Positions 44,257 to 52,085 of a stretch of DNA of 64,000 nt are shown here, piece by piece. Source of the DNA: Mycobacterium sp. ACS4054. GTDB lineage: Bacteria; Actinomycetota; Actinomycetes; Mycobacteriales; Mycobacteriaceae. The position numbers and the translations under genes were made by a program. The stretch is taken from the NCBI RefSeq assembly GCF_001667275.1, contig NZ_LZHV01000018.1, positions 1-64,000 of the forward strand. Reading direction: 5' to 3'. Position 1 is the first letter of the stretch. Each line of letters opens with the position of its first letter. Under the pieces are notes generated by a model. The model was not told the origin of the DNA and ran no database searches. It saw only the letters and a list, made by a program, of their open reading frames with translations.

Positions 44257-44796
44257 ATGAGCAGTCCGGCCCAGACCGCAGAGCCCGACACCTCGACGCG
44301 GCAGCGCATCCTCGATGCCACCGCCGAGGTGCTGGGCCGCAACGGCAAGACCAAGCTCAGCCTGTCCGACGTCGCCGCGCAGGCCGGGGTCTCGCGCCCG
44401 ACGCTGTACCGCTGGTTCGCGTCGAAAGAGGAGTTGCTGTCGGCCTTTTCGAGCTACGAGCGGCAGATCTTCGAGAGCGGGCTGGTGCGGGCCACCGCGG
44501 GGTTGAAGGGCGTCGACAAGCTCGACGCCGTGCTGCGGTTCATCGTGGAGTACCAGCACTCCTACTCCGGGGTGCGCATGGTCGACGTCGAGCCCGAACA
44601 CACCATCGCCCAGTTCGGCGGGGTCATCCCGCAGATGCGGGAGGGCCTGCAGCGCCACCTGCCGGGCCCCAACGCCGCGGTGAAGGCGGCGACCGTCATT
44701 CGGATCGCGATCTCGCACTACATCGTGCCCAGCGACGACGCCGACCAATTCCTCGCGCAGCTGCGGCACGCGGTCGGCATCAAGGGCAGTTCCTGA
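44257..44796 (+). CDS. TetR-family regulator of the catabolic block
   Basis: A 179-residue TetR protein. The N-terminal HTH covers about residues 12-58 (RQRILDATAEVLGRNGKTKL, then SDVAAQAGVSRPTLYRWFAS). A short C-terminal ligand domain follows. It ends directly against the convergent Ddn-like gene with no gap. As the only regulator in the block, and co-transcribed with two of its enzymes, it is the best candidate for binding the 26-bp motif or the paired palindromes (inference). Confidence 0.88.
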   Translation: MSSPAQTAEPDTSTRQRILDATAEVLGRNGKTKLSLSDVAAQAGVSRPTLYRWFASKEELLSAFSSYERQIFESGLVRATAGLKGVDKLDAVLRFIVEYQHSYSGVRMVDVEPEHTIAQFGGVIPQMREGLQRHLPGPNAAVKAATVIRIAISHYIVPSDDADQFLAQLRHAVGIKGSS

Positions 44797-45147
44797 TCAG
44801 TCGAGGTGCACCGCGACCTTGACGCGGCCCTTCTCGTCTCGGCTGGCGATCGCGTGTCCGGTGTGGTCGGCGCCGTCGAAGTTGAGCAGCGTGATCGGAC
44901 CGCCCTCGCCGAGGAAGTTTCGCCACCAGGTCTTGCTGTCGGGCGACATGACGTTGATGACGACGCCGTCGCCGGAGCGGCGATACCCGACCGGGGTCTC
45001 GATCGTCTTGCCCGAACGCCTGCCGACGTAGCGGATCTTGATCAGCCCGCGTCGTACCAGTCGCCCGACGACGGGCGCGTCGATCATCCCGTTGAAGAGA
45101 CTGTTGATGATTCCGACGATGGGCGTGTCGAAGATCCCGGATGCCAT
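44797..45147 (-). CDS. Ddn-like F420H2-dependent nitroreductase-family protein
   Basis: A 116-residue split-barrel protein of the deazaflavin-dependent nitroreductase family. The core is YVGRRSGKTIETPVGYRRSG, followed by WWRNFLGEGGPITLL. The family uses F420H2 to reduce quinones or similar compounds; M. tuberculosis Ddn activates pretomanid. The N-terminal helix (FDTPIVGIINSLFNGMIDAP) may give membrane association. It is at the edge of the accessory block and could belong to it or to the flanking core genes. Confidence 0.85.
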   Translation of the reverse strand: MASGIFDTPIVGIINSLFNGMIDAPVVGRLVRRGLIKIRYVGRRSGKTIETPVGYRRSGDGVVINVMSPDSKTWWRNFLGEGGPITLLNFDGADHTGHAIASRDEKGRVKVAVHLD

Positions 45148-45181
45148 GGACCCCAGCGTATGTCAGACGGCGCTAGAACGA

Positions 45182-46531
45182 TCAGTCGAACAGCACCGCG
45201 GCGTTGAGGTAGCCGGTCGGGTCCAGCGCGGCCTTGATGGTCCGCATCGCCGCGATGTCCGCCGGCTCGCGGGACATGCCCAGGTAGTGCCGCTTGCGGG
45301 TGCCGACGCCGTGCTCGGAGCTGACGTTGCCGCCGGATCGCGCGATGAGTTCCATCATCGGCTCGTAGAGCGCGCGCTCCCGATCGACCGGGCAGCGCAG
45401 CACGTTGAGATGCAGGTTGCCCTCGCCGATGTGGCCGAACAGCACGGGTAGCGCCTCCGGCGCGTGCGTCCCGACCAAAGCGACTGCGGCTGGGGCGAAT
45501 TCGTCGATCGACGACAGTGGCAACGAAACATCGAACTTCAGCGGCGGCCCGTACACGCCGAGCACCTCGGCGAGCGACTCACGCACCTGCCACAACCGTT
45601 GCTGCGCAGCCACATCCACGCCGACCGCGGGCTCGGAGCACATCCGCGCTCCGTCGAGCAGGTCGGCGAGTCGGTCCGTCTGGTCCTGGTCGGCGGCGAG
45701 TTCGATCAGTAGCAGCCAGTCGCCGTCGACCGGGGCACCCACGCCCAGGTGTTCGCCCGTCAGCGCGGCGGCCCGGCCGTCGATCAATTCCAGCGCCGCG
45801 ATGCCGTCGGTGTCCCGGAACGTCCGGCCCGCGTCCACCAGCGCCGCCAGGTCGTCGAACCCGCACACCGCCGTCACCCGCCGCGCGGGGGTGGGGTGCA
45901 AGCGCAGATCCAGCGAGGTGATCGCGCCGAGGGTGCCCTCGGCGCCGACGAACAACGCCGACAGGTCGTAGCCGGTGTTGTCAAGGCGCACCCGGCTGTG
46001 GCGGCGCAGCAGCGACCCGTCGGGCAGCGCGACCTCGAGGCCGAGGACCTGTTCGCCCATGTTGCCGTAGCGGACCGTGCGCAGCCCGCCGGCGTTCGTC
46101 GACGCCATCCCCCCGACGGTCGCCGTGTCCCGGGCGGCCAGGTCCACCCCGAACAGCAGGCCCGCGGCGCCCGCGGCCCGCTGCACCGCGGCCAGTGTGG
46201 CGCCGGCGGCCGCCCGGACGCGGCGCTCGACGGTGTCGACGTCATCGAGGGCGTGCAGTCGCTCGGTGGACAGCAGCACGTCGTCGTGTTCCGGAACGGT
46301 GCCGGCCACCAGCGAGGTGCGGCCCCCCTGGACGGTGACGTGCGCGCCCGCGTCCCGGCAGACCCGCAGCGCCTCGGCGACCTGCTCGGGCGAACCCGGG
46401 CGCACCAGCGCGCTGGCCCGGCCCCGATACCGGCCGGTGTGGTCGACGCTGCGGCCCGCGAGGACGTCGGGATCGGTGACGACGTGGTTCGGTCCCACGA
46501 CGTCGGCCAGGCTACGCAGCATCGACACCAT
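45182..46531 (-). CDS. FAD-binding oxidase (Rv0161-like)
   Basis: A 449-residue FAD-linked oxidase of the glycolate/D-lactate dehydrogenase type. The PCMH FAD-binding domain includes VQGGRTSLVAGTVPEHDDVL and TVGGMASTNAGGLRTVRYGN. The C-terminal domain ends with FGHIGEGNLHLNVL and SSEHGVGTRKRHYLG. It oxidises a 2-hydroxy acid, passing electrons to an unknown acceptor. Length equals that recalled for Rv0161, so it marks the return to H37Rv order after the accessory block. Confidence 0.9.
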   Translation of the reverse strand: MVSMLRSLADVVGPNHVVTDPDVLAGRSVDHTGRYRGRASALVRPGSPEQVAEALRVCRDAGAHVTVQGGRTSLVAGTVPEHDDVLLSTERLHALDDVDTVERRVRAAAGATLAAVQRAAGAAGLLFGVDLAARDTATVGGMASTNAGGLRTVRYGNMGEQVLGLEVALPDGSLLRRHSRVRLDNTGYDLSALFVGAEGTLGAITSLDLRLHPTPARRVTAVCGFDDLAALVDAGRTFRDTDGIAALELIDGRAAALTGEHLGVGAPVDGDWLLLIELAADQDQTDRLADLLDGARMCSEPAVGVDVAAQQRLWQVRESLAEVLGVYGPPLKFDVSLPLSSIDEFAPAAVALVGTHAPEALPVLFGHIGEGNLHLNVLRCPVDRERALYEPMMELIARSGGNVSSEHGVGTRKRHYLGMSREPADIAAMRTIKAALDPTGYLNAAVLFD

Positions 46532-46561
46532 CCCCTACGCCGAACGTGCGACGAACCGAGC

Positions 46562-47302
46562 CTAGAACTCCTTGTGCGGCACGTCGGTCACGAGCCCGCC
46601 GTCCATGACGAACTCGCTGCCCGTCGAGTAGGACGACTCGTCGCTGGCCAAAAACAGGATGAACGTCGAGACCTCGCGCGACTCGGCCGGGCGGCCGAGC
46701 GGAATCGTCACCATGTCCTCGGGCAGATGCTGGGTCATCGGGGTGCGGATGAAGCCGGGGTGCACGGAGTTGACGCGGATGTTGTGCGGCGCCAGCTCCA
46801 GCGCCGCGGACTTCGCCAGCCCGCGCACCCCCCACTTCGAGGCGACGTACGGGTGCACCATGGGCGCGCCGCGCAGGCCCTCGATCGAGGACACGTTGAT
46901 GATCGAGCCGCCGCCCGCCGCGATCATCGGCTCGACCGCCGCGCGCATGCCCAGGAAGGTTCCGGTCAGGTTGACGTCAATCACCTTCTGCCACTTGGCC
47001 AGATCGAAACTCTTCAGCGGCCCCAGCGCGACGGTCCCGGCGTTGTTGACCAACACGTTGAGCTTGCCGAATTCGCTGACCGCGGTCTCGACGGCGGCGT
47101 CCCACTGGTCGGGCTGGGTGACGTCGAGATGGACGTAGCGGACCGAATCACCGATCTCGTCGGCGACGGCCTTGCCCTCGTCGTCGAGGATGTCGCCGAT
47201 CACCACCTTGGCGCCCTCGGACGCCAGCAGCCGCGCATGCTCGGCGCCCATCCCCCGGGCGCCCCCGCTGATCAGCGCAACCTTGCCTTCTACCCGTCCC
47301 AC
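46562..47302 (-). CDS. short-chain dehydrogenase, hydroxysteroid-dehydrogenase-like
   Basis: A 246-residue classical SDR with LISGGARGMGAEHARLLASE for cofactor binding, VLVNNAGTVALG, a Ser in NVSSIEGLRG and the YVASK active site near residue 152. Sequence style resembles mycobacterial FabG3-type 3-alpha/20-beta hydroxysteroid dehydrogenases. The GTG start has GGAG about eleven bases upstream. It lies 16 bases after the DapB-like gene on the same strand, so the two likely form an operon. Not present at this place in H37Rv. Confidence 0.88.
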   Translation of the reverse strand: MGRVEGKVALISGGARGMGAEHARLLASEGAKVVIGDILDDEGKAVADEIGDSVRYVHLDVTQPDQWDAAVETAVSEFGKLNVLVNNAGTVALGPLKSFDLAKWQKVIDVNLTGTFLGMRAAVEPMIAAGGGSIINVSSIEGLRGAPMVHPYVASKWGVRGLAKSAALELAPHNIRVNSVHPGFIRTPMTQHLPEDMVTIPLGRPAESREVSTFILFLASDESSYSTGSEFVMDGGLVTDVPHKEF

Positions 47303-47318
47303 AGGGACTCCTTTCGAT

Positions 47319-48419
47319 TTAGGTGCTCACCAAAGTGGTTGGTGCGTATAGGCCTTTGCCGGTCACCAGCGGCAGGTCCAGCGTCGTGCGGATGCCGGGC
47401 GGTGCGGCGATGACGGCGGGAATGGCGTTGACGATGCGACCCGCGGCGCCGGCGATCGCGGCGTGGTTGTGGTCGCCCTTGCGGCTGCTCGGGATGATGT
47501 CGACGGCATAGGACGGCTCGCCGGTGATCTCGATGCGGTAGGAGCCGTCGCCGGACGCGGGCTGGGGCAGATCGGGTCGCAGGTCCGGCCGCAGCCGGGT
47601 GACGTGCTCGATGACGATGGCGGGGTGGCCGTCGACCATGCCGCGGATCTCGAACTGCAGCACGGCCACGGTGCCCTTGGCGACGCGTCCCACCGCGATG
47701 TCGAAATCCTCCGGCGCCGGCTCGCGCTGATAGGACTCGGTGATCTCGTCGACCTCGATGCCCAGGCCGGCCGCCAGCTGGCGGATCGCGGTGCCCCACG
47801 CGATGGACAGGATGCCCGGCTGCAGCAGCATCGGGATTTCGTCCATGGGTCGGCCGAATCCCATGTAGTGCATCACCTCTGCGCCGGCGTAACTGGCGTA
47901 GTCGTGAATCTCCATGCAGCGCACCTGCTCGACGCGCTGGCAGGTCCCCGCGAGCGCGAACGGGATCAGGTCGTTCGCGAATCCGGGGTCGACACCGCTG
48001 ATGAAGATGCTCGAATTCCCTTGCCGGGCAGCGTCTTCGACCCGGTCGATGTACTTGTCGGGCATCACGCCCCACGGGTATTGCAACAGCCCGGGCGAAG
48101 AGCCGACGACGTTGACGCCGGCGGCCAGGATGCGCATGACGTCGGCCATCGCGTCGGGCAGTCGGGTATCGCCCATGGCGCAGTAGACGACACACTCGGG
48201 CTGGGTGGCGAGCAGCGCGTCGAGGTCGGAGACGGCCGTGACACCGGTGACGGCACCGGGCTCCAAACCGACGCCGCACAGTTCGCCGGCGTCCTTGCCC
48301 ACCTTCTCGGGGGCGGAGACACACACCGCGGTCAACTCGAACTGGGGGTTGGTGATGAGTTCGGCGAGCGCCAACCCTCCGACGTTTCCGGTACCGACGT
48401 GCGCGACGCGGATCGCCAT
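47319..48419 (-). CDS. DapB-like NAD(P)-dependent dehydrogenase, copy 2
   Basis: A 366-residue paralogue of the protein at 7873-9015, with IRVAHVGTGNVGGLALAELI at the N-terminus, KDAGELCGVG and GVDPGFANDLIPFALAG. The domain layout is Rossmann plus DapB-C-like. ATG 48419 has GGAGA six bases upstream; an open TTG at 48446 lies inside the palindrome and is less likely. It pairs with an SDR downstream. Substrate unknown, possibly an amine or carbonyl compound. Confidence 0.82.
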   Translation of the reverse strand: MAIRVAHVGTGNVGGLALAELITNPQFELTAVCVSAPEKVGKDAGELCGVGLEPGAVTGVTAVSDLDALLATQPECVVYCAMGDTRLPDAMADVMRILAAGVNVVGSSPGLLQYPWGVMPDKYIDRVEDAARQGNSSIFISGVDPGFANDLIPFALAGTCQRVEQVRCMEIHDYASYAGAEVMHYMGFGRPMDEIPMLLQPGILSIAWGTAIRQLAAGLGIEVDEITESYQREPAPEDFDIAVGRVAKGTVAVLQFEIRGMVDGHPAIVIEHVTRLRPDLRPDLPQPASGDGSYRIEITGEPSYAVDIIPSSRKGDHNHAAIAGAAGRIVNAIPAVIAAPPGIRTTLDLPLVTGKGLYAPTTLVST

Positions 48420-48434
48420 GAGAGTCTCCGTTCG

Positions 48435-48446
48435 TTGAGCGCTCAA
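48435..48446. promoter_or_regulatory. 12-bp palindrome upstream of DapB-like copy 2
   Basis: TTGAGCGCTCAA is perfect and lies 16 bases before the ATG of the DapB-like gene, in the 109-bp region shared with the divergent alpha/beta hydrolase. The form suits a TetR-type repressor site, and the TetR gene at 49413-50036 lies just beyond the hydrolase. Confidence 0.5.
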
Positions 48447-48528
48447 AACTTTTCTAGACAGTAGTCCATTAAATTCGTGGCGGATACCGGCGGACCGGTC
48501 GCGGTGACGCGGGCAGAATGACTGGCTG

Positions 48529-49416
48529 ATGACACAACGCGAAGACGTCCAGTTCCCGTCCGGGGGCGATCTGATCAGTGCCTGGCTCTACCGGCCGCCG
48601 GGCAGCGGGCCCGCGCCGCTGCTGGTGATGGCGCACGGCCTCGCCGGGGTGCGGACCATGCGACTGGACGCCTACGCCGAACGCTTCAGCGCGGCCGGCT
48701 ACGCCTGCCTGGTGTTCGACTACCGCAACTTCGGCGACAGCGAGGGCCGCCCACGCCAACTGCTCGACATCGGGCTGCAACTCGCCGACTGGGCCGCGGC
48801 CGTCGCCTACGCCCGCACCATCCCCGGAATCGACACCTCTCGAATCGCGTTGTGGGGCACGTCTTTTAGCGGCGGCCATGTGATCGCCACGGCGGCCTCC
48901 TACCCCGACATCGCCGCCGCCGTGGTGCAATGCCCCTTCACCGACGCCAGGGCGTCGATAGGAACGCTGAACCCGCTGATCTTCATGCGCGTAGGCGTGC
49001 TGGCCGCCCGCGACCTGCTCGCCGCGCGGCGCGGGAAAGCACCGGTGATGATTCCCGCGGTGGGGCGACCGGGCGAGGTGGCGCTGATGACCACACCCGA
49101 CGCGTACCCGGGCTTTTTGCGACTGGTGCCCGACGGCGCGGACATCCCTTCGGACGTGGCGGCCCGGATCGCGTTGAAGATCATGACCTATCGGCCCGGG
49201 CGCCGCACCCCCGACATCGGCTGTCCGATCCTGTTCTGCGTGTGCGAGGCCGACTCGGTGGCCCCCGCGGCGGCGACGCTGCGGCACGCTGCCAAGGCCC
49301 CGCACGGGGAGATCAAGCTATATCCCGAGGGACATTTCGCGATCTACGTCGACGAGGCCTTCGACCGCGTGGTGGCCGACCAGCTCGCCTTCCTGGACAA
49401 GCACCTGAAAATCTAG
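48529..49416 (+). CDS. alpha/beta hydrolase, dienelactone-hydrolase or acyl-peptidase-like
   Basis: A 295-residue hydrolase. The nucleophile elbow is WGTSFSGGHV near residue 107, an acidic residue lies in VCEADSVAP near 241, and the His is in YPEGHFAIY near 267. Early LVMAHGLAGVRTM provides the oxyanion region. No signal peptide. Its stop overlaps the convergent TetR gene by 4 bases. It is divergent from the DapB-like/SDR pair. Substrate unknown; esters or small peptides are both possible for this group. Confidence 0.85.
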   Translation: MTQREDVQFPSGGDLISAWLYRPPGSGPAPLLVMAHGLAGVRTMRLDAYAERFSAAGYACLVFDYRNFGDSEGRPRQLLDIGLQLADWAAAVAYARTIPGIDTSRIALWGTSFSGGHVIATAASYPDIAAAVVQCPFTDARASIGTLNPLIFMRVGVLAARDLLAARRGKAPVMIPAVGRPGEVALMTTPDAYPGFLRLVPDGADIPSDVAARIALKIMTYRPGRRTPDIGCPILFCVCEADSVAPAAATLRHAAKAPHGEIKLYPEGHFAIYVDEAFDRVVADQLAFLDKHLKI

Positions 49417-50036
49417 GGCCCGAGCGGTGAACTCGTGCGGATCCCCTCATCCCGGATCAGGCCGCGCAGTAGCGCGGTGCTGAATTCGGCGGCGATCTCC
49501 TTGGCGCTGCGACGGCCACTCGGCCGCAACCACCGGTAGGCGCCGAGCGTCATGCCGATGTAGCCGAGCGCCAGGACGTGCGAATCGCACTGGTAGAACT
49601 CGCCGCTGGCGATGCCGCGATCGATGAGCCCGTGGACGTGCTCGTAGACCTGGGTTTCCTTCTCCCGGACCGCGGCGACCTGCTCCTCGGTGAACCACTC
49701 GGTGATGTAGGGCGCCTCCTGGAAGTAGACGGCGGCCCGCTCCGGGTTGGCCGCGATGCCGGTGAGCAGGCGGACCGTGTACTGGTAGAGCGCCTCACGG
49801 GCCGTCCAGGAGGGATCGTCGTGAACGGCGGCCAGCGTGCCCTCGGCGGCCTGCTGATAGATGTCGTAGAGGATCAGCGACTTGCTGGCGTAGTAATGGT
49901 AGACGGTCGCCTTGTTCAGGCCGATCACGTCGGCGACGTCATCCATCCGGGTGCCGTGGTAGCCGCGGGCGGCGAAGAGCTTGGTGGCAACGGCCAGCAA
50001 TTCCTCGCGCCGGGTCAGTCCGTTCTCGGATGGCAT
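49413..50036 (-). CDS. TetR-family regulator (Rv0158-like)
   Basis: A 207-residue TetR protein. The N-terminal HTH (RREELLAVATKLFAARGYHG, then VADVIGLNKATVYHYYASKS) is followed by a ligand domain of the TetR_C type. ATG 50036 is chosen; a TTG at 50048 would add four residues. Position next to the Rv0157A-like small gene and pntB matches Rv0158. An inverted repeat 64 bases upstream may be its own operator. Confidence 0.88.
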   Translation of the reverse strand: MPSENGLTRREELLAVATKLFAARGYHGTRMDDVADVIGLNKATVYHYYASKSLILYDIYQQAAEGTLAAVHDDPSWTAREALYQYTVRLLTGIAANPERAAVYFQEAPYITEWFTEEQVAAVREKETQVYEHVHGLIDRGIASGEFYQCDSHVLALGYIGMTLGAYRWLRPSGRRSAKEIAAEFSTALLRGLIRDEGIRTSSPLGP

Positions 50037-50099
50037 TTGTACTCGCAATCGTCACTGCCGGGCGGACGCTGGGGTGCCGGGCAAGCCCAATTATCAATC

Positions 50100-50115
50100 A
50101 ACTGGTTGGACAGTT
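50100..50115. promoter_or_regulatory. AACTG-N6-CAGTT inverted repeat near the TetR gene
   Basis: The 16-bp inverted repeat lies in the 164-bp divergent region between the TetR gene (start 50036) and the 41-residue small gene (start 50201), in a locally AT-rich stretch. Arms are only 5 bp, so the evidence is modest. Confidence 0.4.
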
Positions 50116-50200
50116 TAGGCAAACGCCGGGTGTCACCCCGACGAGGATGGGATTAGACTCGCCTGAAGAAAGCTCAAGTCGCGACTGGAGGGGTGTCTTC

Positions 50201-50326
50201 ATGGATCCGAGCCCGGACTATGACATGAGCGACGAGATCGAGTTCTTCTTCCGCTACGTCCCGTGGGGCCTGCGCGGCGTCGTCGACGGCAACGGCTACC
50301 CGCCGCCGGCGTACCCGCCGGTCTAG
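50201..50326 (+). CDS. 41-residue conserved small protein (Rv0157A-like)
   Basis: A 41-residue protein with an acidic N-terminus (MDPSPDYDMSDEIEFFF), an aromatic RYVPWGLRGVV centre and a proline-rich end (YPPPAYPPV). GGAGG lies about nine bases before the ATG, a strong ribosome site for so small a gene. Position between pntB and the TetR gene matches Rv0157A as I recall it. Function unknown; the YPPP repeats could be a protein-binding tail. The stop is 6 bases before the convergent pntB stop. Confidence 0.75.
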   Translation: MDPSPDYDMSDEIEFFFRYVPWGLRGVVDGNGYPPPAYPPV

Positions 50327-50332
50327 GCCCTT

Positions 50333-51757
50333 TTAAAGCGCCTTGAGTTCCTCGGCGACCTCGGTCACCGACTTCTTCGCGTCCCCGAACAGCATCGTCG
50401 TCCCGTCGGCGTAGAACAGCGGGTTGTCGATCCCCGCGAACCCCGAGTTCATCGACCGCTTGAGCACGATCACCGACTTGGCCTTGTCCACGTTCAGGAT
50501 GGGCATGCCGTAGATCGGGCTGGATTGCTCGTTGCGGGCCGCCGGGTTGGTGACGTCGTTGGCGCCGATGACGATCGCGACGTCGGTGCGCGCGAACTCG
50601 TCGTTGATGTCGTCCATGTCCTTCATCGCGTCGTAATCCACCTCGGCCTCGGCCAGCAGCACGTTCATGTGCCCGGGCATCCGGCCGGCGACCGGGTGGA
50701 TCGCGTATTTCACCGGCACGCCCTTGTCCTCCAGCAGCGACGCCATGTCCTTGACCGCATGCTGCGCCTGCGCGACGGCCAGCCCATAGCCGGGCACCAC
50801 GATCACCTGGTTGGCGTAGGCCATCTGGATGGCCGCGTCGGCGGCCGACGTCGCCTTGACGTGCTTGTCGCCGCCCCCGTCGGCGCTGGGCGCCACCCCT
50901 CCGCCGCCGAAGCCGCCGGCGACGATCGCGGGAATCGAGCGGTTCATCGCCTTGGCCATCAGGTTGGTCAGGATCGAGCCGGACGCGCCGACGATCATGC
51001 CGGCCACGATCATCGCGGTGTTGTTCAGCGCCAGGCCGGCCGCCGCGGCCGACAACCCGGTCATCGCGTTGAGCAGCGAGATCACCACCGGCATGTCGGC
51101 GCCGCCGATGGGCAGCACCACCATCAGGCCGAGCACACCGGCGGCGGCCAGCAGGCCGACCATCCACCACAGCGACACCCCACCCGTGCCGGGATGCGCG
51201 CCCAGGCCGATGACCACCGCCGCCGCCACCGCCGCGACGAGCAGCAGCACGTTGATCGGTTGCTGGGCCTTGCCGAAGCCGATCGGTGATCCCGAGATGA
51301 TCTCCTGCAGCTTGCCGAACGCGATGATCGAACCCCAGAACGAGATCGACCCGATGATCGCGGCGAACAGCGAGGCCACCACGATGTGCACGGTCGGCGA
51401 CTCGCCGTGCTGGAACGCCGAAAAGCCGCTCGTCTCAATGAATTCCGCCAGCGCGATCAGTGCCACCGTGCCGCCGCCCACGCCGTTGAAGAACGCCACC
51501 AGCTGCGGCATCGCGGTCATCTTGGTCAACCGCGCCGGCGGGACGCCGAGCAGCACGCCCACCACCAGGCCGGCGATGATCAGCACCCACGACTCGGTGT
51601 GCCGGATCTTGATCAGCGTCGCCGTCACGGCCAGCGCCATGCCGACCGCGGCGATCAGGTTGCCCCGCACCGCGGTCTTGGGCCCGGTCAGGCCCATCAA
51701 GCCGTAGATGAAAAGGGCGAACGAAACGATGTAGAGGACGGTGACGAGGTAGTTCAT
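50333..51757 (-). CDS. pntB: NAD(P) transhydrogenase beta subunit PntB
   Basis: A 474-residue membrane protein. About eight to nine membrane segments occupy residues 1-280. The NADP-binding domain III at the C-terminus has VIVVPGYGLAVAQAQHAVKD and VIGANDVTNPAA. With PntAa and PntAb it couples proton entry to hydride transfer from NADH to NADP, supplying NADPH. Its ATG overlaps the pntAb stop by 4 bases. Confidence 0.95.
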   Translation of the reverse strand: MNYLVTVLYIVSFALFIYGLMGLTGPKTAVRGNLIAAVGMALAVTATLIKIRHTESWVLIIAGLVVGVLLGVPPARLTKMTAMPQLVAFFNGVGGGTVALIALAEFIETSGFSAFQHGESPTVHIVVASLFAAIIGSISFWGSIIAFGKLQEIISGSPIGFGKAQQPINVLLLVAAVAAAVVIGLGAHPGTGGVSLWWMVGLLAAAGVLGLMVVLPIGGADMPVVISLLNAMTGLSAAAAGLALNNTAMIVAGMIVGASGSILTNLMAKAMNRSIPAIVAGGFGGGGVAPSADGGGDKHVKATSAADAAIQMAYANQVIVVPGYGLAVAQAQHAVKDMASLLEDKGVPVKYAIHPVAGRMPGHMNVLLAEAEVDYDAMKDMDDINDEFARTDVAIVIGANDVTNPAARNEQSSPIYGMPILNVDKAKSVIVLKRSMNSGFAGIDNPLFYADGTTMLFGDAKKSVTEVAEELKAL

Positions 51758-52083
51758 TTCGCCGCCAGATCCTCGGTCTTGACGGGCGCCACCTTCTTCT
51801 TGCCCTTGAACATGCCGAGCATCCGGTCGGTGACGATGAAACCGCCGATGACGTTCAGCGTGCCGAACACCACCGCGACGAACAGGATGATCTGAACCGC
51901 AAGCGACGGGTGCTCGACCTCGCCGAACACCACCAGGGCGCCGAGCACCACGATGCCGTGAATGGCGTTGGTGCCCGACATCAGCGGGGTGTGCAGCGTG
52001 TTGGGCACTTTGGAGATGACCGCGAACCCGACGAACCCGGACAGCACCAGGATCGCCAGATTGGCCAACAGCTCGTCGTACAT
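51754..52083 (-). CDS. pntAb: transhydrogenase alpha subunit, membrane part PntAb
   Basis: A 109-residue protein with three membrane segments (LLANLAILVLSGFVGFAVIS, AIHGIVVLGALVVFG, IILFVAVVFGTLNVIGGFIV) and a basic cytosolic tail (FKGKKKVAPVK). This is the split domain II part of the alpha subunit seen in actinobacteria. ATG 52083 lies two bases after the pntAa stop. It is the middle gene of the pnt operon. Confidence 0.94.
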   Translation of the reverse strand: MYDELLANLAILVLSGFVGFAVISKVPNTLHTPLMSGTNAIHGIVVLGALVVFGEVEHPSLAVQIILFVAVVFGTLNVIGGFIVTDRMLGMFKGKKKVAPVKTEDLAAK

Positions 52084-52085
52084 GT

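Noticed and set aside
31875..45147. the catabolic block as a mobile element or prophage
   Set aside because: No transposase, integrase, terminal repeats or tRNA boundary are visible, and base composition looks like the flanks.
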